From Oscillospiraceae bacterium (lineage in GTDB: Bacteria > Bacillota_A > Clostridia > Oscillospirales > CAG-272): DNA of 17,605 bases. Shown here piece after piece: positions 1-6,195 of the stretch; position 1 is the first letter of the stretch; each line of letters starts with the position of its first letter. Location of the stretch: the NCBI GenBank assembly GCA_015063445.1, contig SVUD01000039.1:1-17605 (forward strand), written 5' to 3'. Made by a program: the position numbers and the translations under genes. The notes under the pieces were generated by a model that was not told where the DNA came from, searched no databases, and was given only the letters and a program-made list of their open reading frames with translations.

Positions 1-266
1 GTCTACCAGCCTTCAAAAAATCCTCACTTAAAATTCCAAAAAAGTGAGAGTTTACAAGGAATTGCAGATGCGAAATAGTGACGAAACCGAGTTTCTTTCG
101 AGTCAGCCCACCGCTTCGCATATCCCACCAAAGCGTGTCAAGCTCGCTTGTAAACGCAAGGTGCGGATATATTCGCCAAGGCGAAATACCTCCGAGATGC
201 AAACCGTATACATTTTTATTTCATTCTCAGCGCACAAATTAAAAATGAGAATGTTTTCAAATCAGC
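1..266 (-). other. Palindrome-rich leader region of a leftward gene outside the window
   Basis: No convincing gene lies in 1-492. The part left of the leftward promoter is less AT-rich than its flanks and carries short-loop inverted repeats: CAAGC-TC-GCTTG (139-150), TTCGCC-AA-GGCGAA (172-185), and an 8-bp stem CATTCTCA/TGAGAATG (222-229 with 246-253). On the minus strand one frame stays open from about 221 to the window edge without an obvious ATG and ribosome site. A GGAGGT on the minus strand (about 191-196) sits 8 bases before a TTG that opens only a 13-codon reading frame. I infer either a structured 5' leader of a gene left of the window or a copy of an intergenic repeat family. It matches none of the riboswitch consensus motifs I tried to recall. 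Positions 302-432 are plain AT-rich spacer. Confidence 0.4.
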
Positions 267-272
267 TTTTCT

Positions 273-301
273 ATTGTATCACATATTTTTGCGTTTTGCA
301 A
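273..301 (-). promoter_or_regulatory. Leftward sigma-A type promoter
   Basis: Read on the minus strand, TTGCAA (296-301) and TACAAT (273-278) are separated by 17 bases, and a TG dinucleotide sits one base upstream of the -10 box (extended -10). Transcription would start near 266 and run left out of the window. Confidence 0.65.
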
Positions 302-432
302 GTACTTTTTGAAACTTTGTTTGATATTTTTTTGTTTTTCTGTTTCTTTTTGCAAGAGTCTTAAATTAAGCATTAAATCCAAGACGGATAATCAAGGATA
401 AAACAAGTCTGTTATTTTATTAAAATAAAGCC

Positions 433-461
433 TTGAATGAAAAATATTGTTATGCTATAAT
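433..461 (+). promoter_or_regulatory. Promoter of the GH106-like glycosidase gene
   Basis: TTGAAT (433-438), a 17-base spacer and a perfect TATAAT (456-461) with TG one base upstream. The predicted start near 468 gives a short leader of about 25 bases with CGGAGGT at 482-488, just before the ATG at 493. Confidence 0.75.
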
Positions 462-492
462 TTAAACTGAATTATAAACATCGGAGGTAGCT

Positions 493-3400
493 ATGCTTTA
501 CGATAAATGGAATAAGAAGGAATTTTCCGAGGAGCTTTTCAAGAACCCGACGAGCGAATTCCGAGGAGCGCCCTTCTGGGCTTGGAACAGTAAGCTTGAT
601 CCCGAGGTTTTAAGAGACCAGGTAGATCTGTTTCGTGAAATGGGCTTCGGCGGATTTCATATGCACGTCCGTCAAGGACTTGAAACCGAATATCTCGGAG
701 AAGATTTCTTCAAGGCTGTAAGAGCTTGTACCGAGAGAGCAGAGGAGAACGAAATGCTCGCATGGCTTTACGACGAGGACAGATGGCCGTCGGGTGCTGC
801 GGGCGGATTCGTAACCAAAAAGATAAAAAACAGAGTCAAGGCTCTTGCCCTGACGTATAAAAAGCGCGATAACGCTGTTCGGAAATGGCAGGATGCCGTT
901 GAAACGGGAGCGCCTGTTTTTCTTGCCGCGTTTTCTCTTAACGTAAACGAAAACGGAATTCTCACATCATACGAACGTGTAAGCGAGGATGCGGAGTGTG
1001 AAAACAAGGCTTATTTCTACTGCGTCACGGCAAGAGGCGGAGAGCCGAGATATAATTATCAGTCCTACGTTGATGCGCTTTCAAAGAGCGCAATCGACGA
1101 TTTTAAAGAAATAACCTACGAGGCGTTCAAGCGTGAGATAGGGGATAAATTCGGCAGCATCGTTCCCGCCATTTTCACAGATGAGCCGCAGGTCAACCCC
1201 TGCAATACTATAAAAAGCGGTCACGATAAACGAGGCGCAAATATTGCTTGGACTTGGGATTTTCCCGAGACCTTCCAAAAGGCATACGGCTTCGATATAA
1301 CAGAAAGACTGCCCGAGATATACTTCAAGTGCGAGGACGAAAGCGACAGATCGCCCCGTTACTTCTACTATAGACACCTTTCCGAGCGATTTTCCGAGGC
1401 ATTTCTTGACAATCTCGGAGCGTGGTGCGGTGAAAACGGCATAATGCTCACAGGCCATATGATGTGCGAGGATAATCTTCTTGACGAGGCAAAATGGTCA
1501 TTCGATCCGATGAGAAGCTATAAGAATATGCAGCTTCCCGGAATTGACGTTCTCCGTGACAGACGCCTTTTCGCAACCGCAAAGCAGTGCGAATCCGTAG
1601 TTCGTCAGATGGGCAGAGCGGGAATGATGTCCGAGCTTTACGGTGTAACGGGCTGGGATTACGATTTCAGAGGACATAAGCTGCAGGGCGACTGGCAGGC
1701 TTGTCTCGGCGTTACTGTAAGAGTCCCTCATCTTGCGTGGCAGACTATGAAGGGCGAGGGAAAGCGTGATTATCCCGCTTGTATATATTATCAGTCTCCG
1801 TGGTATAAGGAATATAAAATAGTCGAGGACCACTTCGCAAGAGTAAATACCGCCCTCACAAGAGGTAATGCGGTTTCTCACGTTGCCGTGCTTCATCCTA
1901 TCGAAAGCTTCTTTATGCACTATGCTTCTGAGGCTGAGACCTATATGGAGTGCGAGGAGCTTAACAATCAGTTCCTCGAGACTTGCAATTGGCTTCTCAC
2001 AGGCTCTGTAAACTTTGATTACATAGCTGAGTCTCTTCTTGAGGACCTTTGCAAAAATCCCACCTGTCCCTTAACTGTGGGCGAGATGCAGTACGACGTT
2101 ATTCTTCTCGATAACTGTGAGAATTTAAGACCTAATACGATAAAAGCGCTTGAAAAATTCGCTCTTGATGGCGGAAAAATCATCATTTCTGGCAAAAAGC
2201 CCTCTATGAGCCTTGCAAAGCCCTCAGCAGAGGCGGAGAAGCTTGTCTCTCTTGCAAGCTCGGTTATTCCGCACACCAAATGTGATATCTATAAGGCTCT
2301 TGAAAATGAAAGAGACGTAACACTGCGGTTGGCAACGGGCGCTCTCGCAAGTAACGTTATTTATACGAGAAGAAGAGACAACGACTGCGATTGGCTCTTT
2401 ATCTGCCCTGCGGATAACCCGGAGCTTTTGCACCTGCCTTCAAAGACGGAGCTTGAGATTTGCGTTTCCGGACTCTACGAGCCCGTGCTTTACGACACTG
2501 TCAAGGCGGAAAAATCGCCAATGACCTATATTGCCAAAAACGGAAAAACAAGAATCAAGGCTGAAATCTTCGATTGCGACAGTCTTCTTATACGTCTGAA
2601 GCCTATAACGAGTGAGAACTCGTGCACGCTTCCTCGCTTCACTGCGGAGAGAAAGGATATATATTCTCCCTCAGTTGTGAAATACAGACTCACAGAGCCT
2701 AACGTTTTGCTTCTTGATATGGCAGAGTGGAGTCTCGACGGCGGAAAGCTTCACGCTAAAGAAGAGATTCTCCGCATTGACGAGGCGGTAAGAAAAACTC
2801 TCGGACTCACTCTTAAGGGCGCAAAGGCGGTTCAGCCCTGGGCAGTAGCGGGCGAGAGCGAGAAAAACGAAATATATCTCAAATTTACCTTCAATTCGGA
2901 AATTGAGTATAACGGAGCGGAATTGGCTCTTGAAAATCTTGAAAAATCCTATGTAAGCTTCAACGGAACACAGGTTGATAATACGCCAACGGGCAGCTAC
3001 GTTGACAGAGAAATACATAAATGCGCTCTTCCCAAGATACTCAAGGGGGAGAATACGCTTGAGGTAACTATGCCCTTCGGTGTGAGAACCGACGTTGAGA
3101 ACTGCTTTGTTCTCGGAGACTTCGGTGTGAGCTACAGAGGCAGGGAAGCGTTTATAACAGAGCGCCCCGAGGACCTTGCGTACGGTGATATTACAAGGCA
3201 AAATCTCGCCTTTTACAGCGCAAACGTTGTATACGACAGCGAATTTGAGCTTGACGAGGATAGCTCTGTAGAATTCGAGATATCCTATTACAGAGGCGCT
3301 CTCGTAAGAGTTGACGTTGACGGAAAGCCTATGGGATATATATGGAAATCGCCCTTCAGATTGGTAACGGAACCGCTCCATAAGGGAGTCCACAAGGTGA

Positions 3401-3600
3401 GCTACACCCTCTTTGGAAACCGATACAATACCTTCTCTGCGCTTCACCACCTCGGCGTAGATAAAAAGGGAGCGTATATGGGGCCGATATTCTGGAGAAG
3501 CCAGGGCTTTGAGTGGTCGTATGAATACAATACGAGACCAATGGGCATTCTCAAAACACCCATCGTGCGTAAGTACAAAAAGGTTTTTGAAGAAGGCTAA
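493..3600 (+). CDS. GH106-like glycoside hydrolase (putative alpha-L-rhamnosidase-type)
   Basis: A 1035-residue protein with no signal peptide, so probably cytoplasmic. The N-terminal part reads as a TIM-barrel glycosidase: FRGAPFWAWN (about 23-32), YDEDRWPSGAAGG (93-105), FTDEPQ (228-233) and SELYGVTGWD (380-389), followed by GDWQACLG. The acidic residues in FTDEP and SELYG are the obvious catalytic candidates by analogy. The middle and C-terminal parts look like the beta-rich and glutamine-amidotransferase-like domains usual in these enzymes, with a jelly-roll-like sugar-binding segment near 830-1000. This pattern is known from GH106 (alpha-L-rhamnosidases) and from many uncharacterised relatives. 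The exact substrate cannot be read from sequence. The start follows CGGAGGT and a strong promoter. A GDPD gene follows after 41 bases, so the two are probably co-transcribed. It may process imported plant or pectic oligosaccharides, which is inference. Alternative: a related but distinct uncharacterised glycosidase family. Confidence 0.75.
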   Translation: MLYDKWNKKEFSEELFKNPTSEFRGAPFWAWNSKLDPEVLRDQVDLFREMGFGGFHMHVRQGLETEYLGEDFFKAVRACTERAEENEMLAWLYDEDRWPSGAAGGFVTKKIKNRVKALALTYKKRDNAVRKWQDAVETGAPVFLAAFSLNVNENGILTSYERVSEDAECENKAYFYCVTARGGEPRYNYQSYVDALSKSAIDDFKEITYEAFKREIGDKFGSIVPAIFTDEPQVNPCNTIKSGHDKRGANIAWTWDFPETFQKAYGFDITERLPEIYFKCEDESDRSPRYFYYRHLSERFSEAFLDNLGAWCGENGIMLTGHMMCEDNLLDEAKWSFDPMRSYKNMQLPGIDVLRDRRLFATAKQCESVVRQMGRAGMMSELYGVTGWDYDFRGHKLQGDWQACLGVTVRVPHLAWQTMKGEGKRDYPACIYYQSPWYKEYKIVEDHFARVNTALTRGNAVSHVAVLHPIESFFMHYASEAETYMECEELNNQFLETCNWLLTGSVNFDYIAESLLEDLCKNPTCPLTVGEMQYDVILLDNCENLRPNTIKALEKFALDGGKIIISGKKPSMSLAKPSAEAEKLVSLASSVIPHTKCDIYKALENERDVTLRLATGALASNVIYTRRRDNDCDWLFICPADNPELLHLPSKTELEICVSGLYEPVLYDTVKAEKSPMTYIAKNGKTRIKAEIFDCDSLLIRLKPITSENSCTLPRFTAERKDIYSPSVVKYRLTEPNVLLLDMAEWSLDGGKLHAKEEILRIDEAVRKTLGLTLKGAKAVQPWAVAGESEKNEIYLKFTFNSEIEYNGAELALENLEKSYVSFNGTQVDNTPTGSYVDREIHKCALPKILKGENTLEVTMPFGVRTDVENCFVLGDFGVSYRGREAFITERPEDLAYGDITRQNLAFYSANVVYDSEFELDEDSSVEFEISYYRGALVRVDVDGKPMGYIWKSPFRLVTEPLHKGVHKVSYTLFGNRYNTFSALHHLGVDKKGAYMGPIFWRSQGFEWSYEYNTRPMGILKTPIVRKYKKVFEEG

Positions 3601-3641
3601 ATTCGACTGTTAAGCAAAGCTTAAACTTAAGGAGAAATAAT

Positions 3642-4352
3642 ATGTTTGTAATATACGCTCACAGAGGAGCAAGTGAATATTATCCCGAGAATACGATGAG
3701 CTCGTTTGCGGCAGGCGTTGATATGGGCGCTAACGGAATTGAGACGGACGTTCAGATATCAAAGGACGGCGTTCTTATGATATATCATGATGACACGATG
3801 ACCGAAAAAACGGGATTTATCGGAACTGTTGCCGATTATACATACGATGAGCTTCGCGCGGCAAGAGTGAAAAACGCAAAATACGGCAGAGAGGATTGCC
3901 TCGTCACATTTGAGGACTTTCTCAAATACTTTGCGTGGCGTGACCTCACTCTTGCTATAGAGCTTAAAGTTAGAGGTATTGCCGGTAAAGTTATAGAAAT
4001 GCTCAAAAAATACGGCGCATACGAAAAGAGCATTATAACCTCGTTCTATTACGATGCACTCGAGGAAGCGAGAGCCTACGATAAGGACGTAAAGCTCGGC
4101 TGGCTTTACGTAGGTCATACCGCAAAAACGGTAGAAAAGCTTCAAGCGATAAACGCCATTCAGGCTTGTCCCAAGGCAGCCGATATAAAGCCCGAGCATT
4201 TAGAGGAGCTTTATAAAAACGGATTTGAGTGCAGAGCGTGGGGCATCTCGGATACGGAAATTATGAAAAAAGCCGTTGAAATAGGTGTAAACGGCGGCAT
4301 GACGGTCAATTTCCCCGACAAGCTCGTTGAATATATGAAGAATAAAGGATAA
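3642..4352 (+). CDS. Glycerophosphodiester phosphodiesterase (GDPD family)
   Basis: A 236-residue protein of normal length for a soluble bacterial GDPD, the enzyme that hydrolyses glycerophosphodiesters to sn-glycerol 3-phosphate and an alcohol. Family signatures are intact: HRGASEYYPENT (7-18) with the catalytic His7-Arg8, metal ligands in GIETDVQ (E34, D36), and YHDDTM (H49 as the second catalytic His). A later acid lies in LAIELK (about 105-110), and the C-terminal WGISD and GVNGGMTVNFPD segments are typical of the barrel end. No signal peptide, so cytoplasmic. The ATG follows AAGGAG with about 6 bases of spacing. It lies 41 bases after the glycosidase, probably in one operon, and ends before a strong terminator. 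Whether it acts on phospholipid-derived diesters or teichoic-acid fragments cannot be decided. Confidence 0.9.
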   Translation: MFVIYAHRGASEYYPENTMSSFAAGVDMGANGIETDVQISKDGVLMIYHDDTMTEKTGFIGTVADYTYDELRAARVKNAKYGREDCLVTFEDFLKYFAWRDLTLAIELKVRGIAGKVIEMLKKYGAYEKSIITSFYYDALEEARAYDKDVKLGWLYVGHTAKTVEKLQAINAIQACPKAADIKPEHLEELYKNGFECRAWGISDTEIMKKAVEIGVNGGMTVNFPDKLVEYMKNKG

Positions 4353-4358
4353 TGAGTT

Positions 4359-4421
4359 GCGCTTTTGCGCGTAATTTGACCGCACTGTGAATTGCGCTTT
4401 CGCAAACGAGGTTAAACAGTG
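4359..4421. repeat. Cluster of short hairpins downstream of the GDPD gene
   Basis: Three inverted repeats occur in about 60 bases between the stop codon and the terminator: GCGC-TTTT-GCGC (4359-4370), TTGCG-CTTT-CGCAA (4392-4405), and CACTGT/ACAGTG (4383-4388 with 4416-4421) enclosing the second hairpin. TTGACC (4376-4381) can also pair with GGTTAA (4410-4415, one G-T pair), which would cross the outer stem. The block may be an intergenic repeat unit or a 3' UTR structure. No function is assigned. Confidence 0.4.
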
Positions 4422-4469
4422 AAAAAAGCGGACATACAAGATTTTTAAAGTCTTGCGTGCCCGCTTTTT
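4422..4469. terminator. Bidirectional intrinsic terminator
   Basis: AAAAAAGCGG (4422-4431) pairs with CCGCTTTTT (4461-4469), and an inner CAAGA/TCTTG stem closes the loop. The T-run on the plus strand ends the glycosidase-GDPD transcript. The A-run on the left arm serves as a T-run for the convergent XRE gene. Confidence 0.85.
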
Positions 4470-4514
4470 AATTATATATGTTTGCCTTAGCCGATTTAAA
4501 CTGATTTTAAAAAA

Positions 4515-4736
4515 TTACTTAAAAAGCTTCTCGGGAGTATCAATAAGCCCCGAGAGATAATCGAGGGAAACGTTGTAGTATCTTGCTAATGTGATAAAAT
4601 GATGCATCGGCATTTCACGTTTTCCGCTTTCGTAAAGCTGGTATTGTTGTCTTGTGATATTTAAAATAGCAGCGATGTCCTCTTGCTTTTTGTCCGCATC
4701 CTCTCTGATATCCTTAAGCCTCTGATAGACGTACAT
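4515..4736 (-). CDS. XRE-family HTH transcriptional regulator
   Basis: A 73-residue DNA-binding protein made almost entirely of one Cro/C1-type helix-turn-helix. Residues about 18-43 (QEDIAAILNITRQQYQLYE then SGKREMP) hold the two HTH helices. The rest (about 46-66, ARYYNVSLDYLSGL) is the standard final helix pair of the domain. There is no effector or dimerisation domain, so it resembles small autonomous repressors found in phage-like or toxin-antitoxin settings. The ATG at 4736 follows AGGAG with about 7 bases of spacing. Its upstream region is packed with ATTCAAA half-sites, including a palindrome inside the divergent promoter, so I infer autoregulation and control of the neighbouring 98-residue gene. 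The target set is otherwise unknown. Confidence 0.88.
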   Translation of the reverse strand: MYVYQRLKDIREDADKKQEDIAAILNITRQQYQLYESGKREMPMHHFITLARYYNVSLDYLSGLIDTPEKLFK

Positions 4737-4748
4737 TTATTATCTCCT

Positions 4749-4770
4749 ATTCAAAACTGTGTGTTTGAAT
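4749..4770. promoter_or_regulatory. Inverted-repeat operator next to the XRE gene
   Basis: ATTCAAA (4749-4755) and TTTGAAT (4764-4770) form a perfect 7-bp inverted repeat with an 8-base spacer, 13 bases upstream of the XRE start. Another half-site, ATTCAAA, lies at 4786-4792. It is a likely autoregulatory site for the adjacent repressor, inferred from position and symmetry. A possible minus-strand -10 box (TATAAT, 4773-4778) lies just beside it, but no good -35 was found. Confidence 0.55.
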
Positions 4771-4799
4771 ACATTATATCACTGCATTCAAAAAAACGC

Positions 4800-4828
4800 T
4801 TTACAAGCATTCAAATGAATGCTATAAC
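4800..4828 (+). promoter_or_regulatory. Promoter of the 98-residue gene with operator in its spacer
   Basis: TTTACA (4800-4805) and TATAAC (4823-4828) are spaced by exactly 17 bases. The palindrome AGCATTCA-AA-TGAATGCT (4806-4823) fills the spacer, sharing the ATTCAAA core with the sites near the XRE gene. A protein bound there would block RNA polymerase. The predicted transcription start, about 4835, falls on or next to the first ATG of the gene. Confidence 0.65.
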
Positions 4829-4834
4829 GATACT

Positions 4835-5131
4835 ATGAATTCGTTTAAATGCAATTTTGAGGTGATATATAATGAAAAAACAACTGAAAAACTATGGAAC
4901 GATTATCTTTCCGACGAATGCTCACGGATAGATACGGAAGAGGAAAGAAAGCTTCTTGAGGCATCTGCAAAGAGGTACGAAAAATTAACTTCTTTACTGA
5001 CAAAGGAAGCGAGCGAGCTTCTCGAGGCTTATACCGATACGATCTTTGAAATGAATAGCATTCTTGCAAAAAGAGCATTCTCAAAGGGCTGCGAGTTTGC
5101 GGTGTCGTTTTTAATCGAAGCGACAAAATAA
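4835..5131 (+). CDS. Small helical protein, possibly DUF6809-like
   Basis: A 98-residue acidic, helix-rich protein with no membrane segment. Residues about 30-98 read as two long amphipathic helices (EERKLLEASAKRYEKL and later ELLEAYTDTIFEMN) ending in a glycine-containing segment, KGCEFAVSFLIEA. This layout reminds me of DUF6809-type proteins of Clostridia, often found next to small XRE regulators. The match is from memory and not firm. The start is doubtful: the ATG at 4835 coincides with the predicted transcript start and lacks a ribosome site. A good AGGTGA lies at 4860-4865, but the ATG it serves (4872) is in another frame and stops after 19 codons. A GTG at 4862 is another possible start. 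The gene is divergent from, and probably repressed by, the XRE protein. Function unknown. Confidence 0.7.
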   Translation: MNSFKCNFEVIYNEKTTEKLWNDYLSDECSRIDTEEERKLLEASAKRYEKLTSLLTKEASELLEAYTDTIFEMNSILAKRAFSKGCEFAVSFLIEATK

Positions 5132-5166
5132 AAGCGTATCCGAATTTAATGCGGTTACGCTCTTTA
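5131..5166. terminator. Intrinsic terminator, probably bidirectional
   Basis: GCGTATCCG (5134-5142) pairs with CGGTTACGC (5152-5160) with one mismatch, followed by TCTTT on the plus strand. On the minus strand the hairpin is followed by TTTATTTT. It lies between the convergent 98-residue gene and the three-gene minus-strand cassette. Confidence 0.75.
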
Positions 5167-5194
5167 AAATTTGATATTGTAACTATTCTCGAAA

Positions 5195-5476
5195 TTATTT
5201 TTGGTCATAAAAACCGTTATTACTGTCAGAACTCCATTTTTCAAACATTTCGAGATAGTTTATTTTGATAAATTGCTGTATCTTATTTATCTCACGATCG
5301 GATAATACACCTCTGTTTTGCAGTACAGTACTTCCGTCGCTGTTAACGAAAAACTTTGCCGAACCGCCCTCGGTTAATTTCCTATCACTTGCGTGAACGT
5401 GCATACATTCGATAATGCAGTGCGATGTGTAATAAAGATAATAACCGGCAATTTGATACTGATAATATTTAGGCAT
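5195..5476 (-). CDS. DUF4160-like small protein
   Basis: A 93-residue protein. The core segment HVHASDRKLTEGGSAKFFV (27-45), then a glycine turn, then IQQFIKINYLEMFEKW (about 66-81), follows the DUF4160 pattern: a histidine motif, two short beta strands and a C-terminal helix ending in a tryptophan. The family has no established biochemical role, though DUF4160 genes are often paired with other tiny genes in toxin-antitoxin-like arrangements. The ATG at 5476 has GGAGG 6 bases upstream and overlaps the preceding gene by 8 bases, so it is translationally coupled as the last gene of a three-gene unit. Cysteines at 20 and 24 flank the histidine motif. No catalytic assignment is made. Confidence 0.75.
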   Translation of the reverse strand: MPKYYQYQIAGYYLYYTSHCIIECMHVHASDRKLTEGGSAKFFVNSDGSTVLQNRGVLSDREINKIQQFIKINYLEMFEKWSSDSNNGFYDQK

Positions 5477-5705
5477 TATCGTCCTCCAAAAGAATACGGT
5501 TCTTTTTGTAGTAACTTAACACCAATGCTTGCTCAATCGGTTCCATATTGGTTTCGAGCATTTTTCCATCAGTCGATAGAAACATTGCTTTGTCAGGATT
5601 TGCAAGATTTAAAACGGAATATCCGCCGTTCTTTTTCGTGAAAGCATAACCGTTAACTATCATTTCTGCGTTATTTGCTACGTTTATAAGTTCGTTTTCA
5701 GGCAT
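5469..5705 (-). CDS. Uncharacterised small protein, middle gene of the cassette
   Basis: A 78-residue protein that I do not recognise. It contains VNGYAFTKKNGGYSVLNL, which reads as a beta hairpin, then LSTDGKMLETNMEPIEQALVL and a basic stretch YYKKNR. That suggests a small alpha/beta fold with no membrane segment and no metal motif. I chose the ATG at 5705. A TTG at 5717 (82 residues) directly abuts the GGGAG sequence, so it has no room for a ribosome, while the ATG lies 12 bases downstream. The 3' end overlaps the DUF4160-like gene by 8 bases. The 5' end overlaps the previous gene by 8 bases with the ATG start. Such tight packing indicates the three proteins are made together. Confidence 0.65.
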   Translation of the reverse strand: MPENELINVANNAEMIVNGYAFTKKNGGYSVLNLANPDKAMFLSTDGKMLETNMEPIEQALVLSYYKKNRILLEDDNA

Positions 5706-5967
5706 ATTGAATTTCAACTCCCTCGATAGGTTTTAAGAATGCTTCCGCATCCATATAAAGATTTTCGAGAATTGGCAACAAATCAATGTAGTCCTCGTCC
5801 TCGTTTCCGGATTTGTATTTTGCCATAACTACAATATATCCGTTATCCCATTCTTTTATTTGAGTGTATTTTTCGAGATTTTTGCTGGTCATAAAAGTCA
5901 GAGTGCGGCCTCCAAAAGTAAACGTTGTGTACTCGCCAACACTACTGAGAATTGCGTTTTTATTCAT
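5698..5967 (-). CDS. Uncharacterised small protein, first gene of the cassette
   Basis: An 89-residue protein of unknown function. The reading is beta-rich at the N-terminus (TTFTFGGRTLTFMTS), followed by WDNGYIVVMAKY and an acidic GNEDEDYIDLLPILENLY helix. I recall similar small clostridial proteins with the same GYIVVMAKYK core but cannot attach a function. A longer frame opens at 5988, but the ATG at 5967 has AGGAGGG 8 bases upstream (its codons lie inside the longer version), so 5967 is the start. It is the first gene after a well-placed promoter (6000-6028) and overlaps the next gene by 8 bases. Confidence 0.75.
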   Translation of the reverse strand: MNKNAILSSVGEYTTFTFGGRTLTFMTSKNLEKYTQIKEWDNGYIVVMAKYKSGNEDEDYIDLLPILENLYMDAEAFLKPIEGVEIQYA

Positions 5968-5999
5968 TGTGCCACCCTCCTTTTGCACTTATCAATACA

Positions 6000-6028
6000 A
6001 TTATATCACAAAAACATAAAAAATACAA
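6000..6028 (-). promoter_or_regulatory. Promoter of the three-gene small-protein cassette
   Basis: On the minus strand TTGTAT (6023-6028), a 17-base spacer and TATAAT (6000-6005) with an extended -10 TG. The leader to the ATG at 5967 is about 26 bases and contains AGGAGGG. Confidence 0.7.
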
Positions 6029-6087
6029 TACGTTTACGTTTGAAAATATGCTAAACAATTCGCAAATAAAAATATTTTCCCGAAATA

Positions 6088-6116
6088 TTGAAATATTTTA
6101 AAATGTGTGATACAAT
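6088..6116 (+). promoter_or_regulatory. Promoter of metG
   Basis: TTGAAA (6088-6093), a 17-base spacer and TACAAT (6111-6116) with TG one base upstream. The start near 6123 leaves a leader of about 72 bases. TTATG (6140-6144) can pair with CATAA (about 6175-6179), and GGCT (6153-6156) with AGCC (6170-6173), giving an interrupted hairpin before the ribosome site. The leader is too short for a T-box. Confidence 0.75.
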
Positions 6117-6195
6117 ATTAAAATGAAATATTTCGCGCGTTATGAAAGCGGTGGCTCATTCGTCACGTACAGCCCATAATGCCACGGAGGTAAAA

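Noticed and set aside
44..364. 106-codon plus-strand reading frame
   Set aside because: No ribosome site. It lies antisense to the leftward promoter and structured leader, and its second half is low-complexity Phe/Leu from AT-rich spacer.
2671..3450. 259-codon minus-strand reading frame inside the glycosidase gene
   Set aside because: Lies antisense to a clearly coding region. The length is explained by codon bias of the sense gene; no ribosome site or family resemblance.
4872..4931. Short reading frame with a good AGGTGA ribosome site
   Set aside because: Ends after 19 codons and overlaps the 98-residue gene in another frame. Kept only as a question about that gene's true start.
6117..6195. 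T-box or other amino-acid-responsive leader before metG
   Set aside because: The leader is only about 72 bases from the predicted start, lacks the T-box core and has no terminator hairpin.
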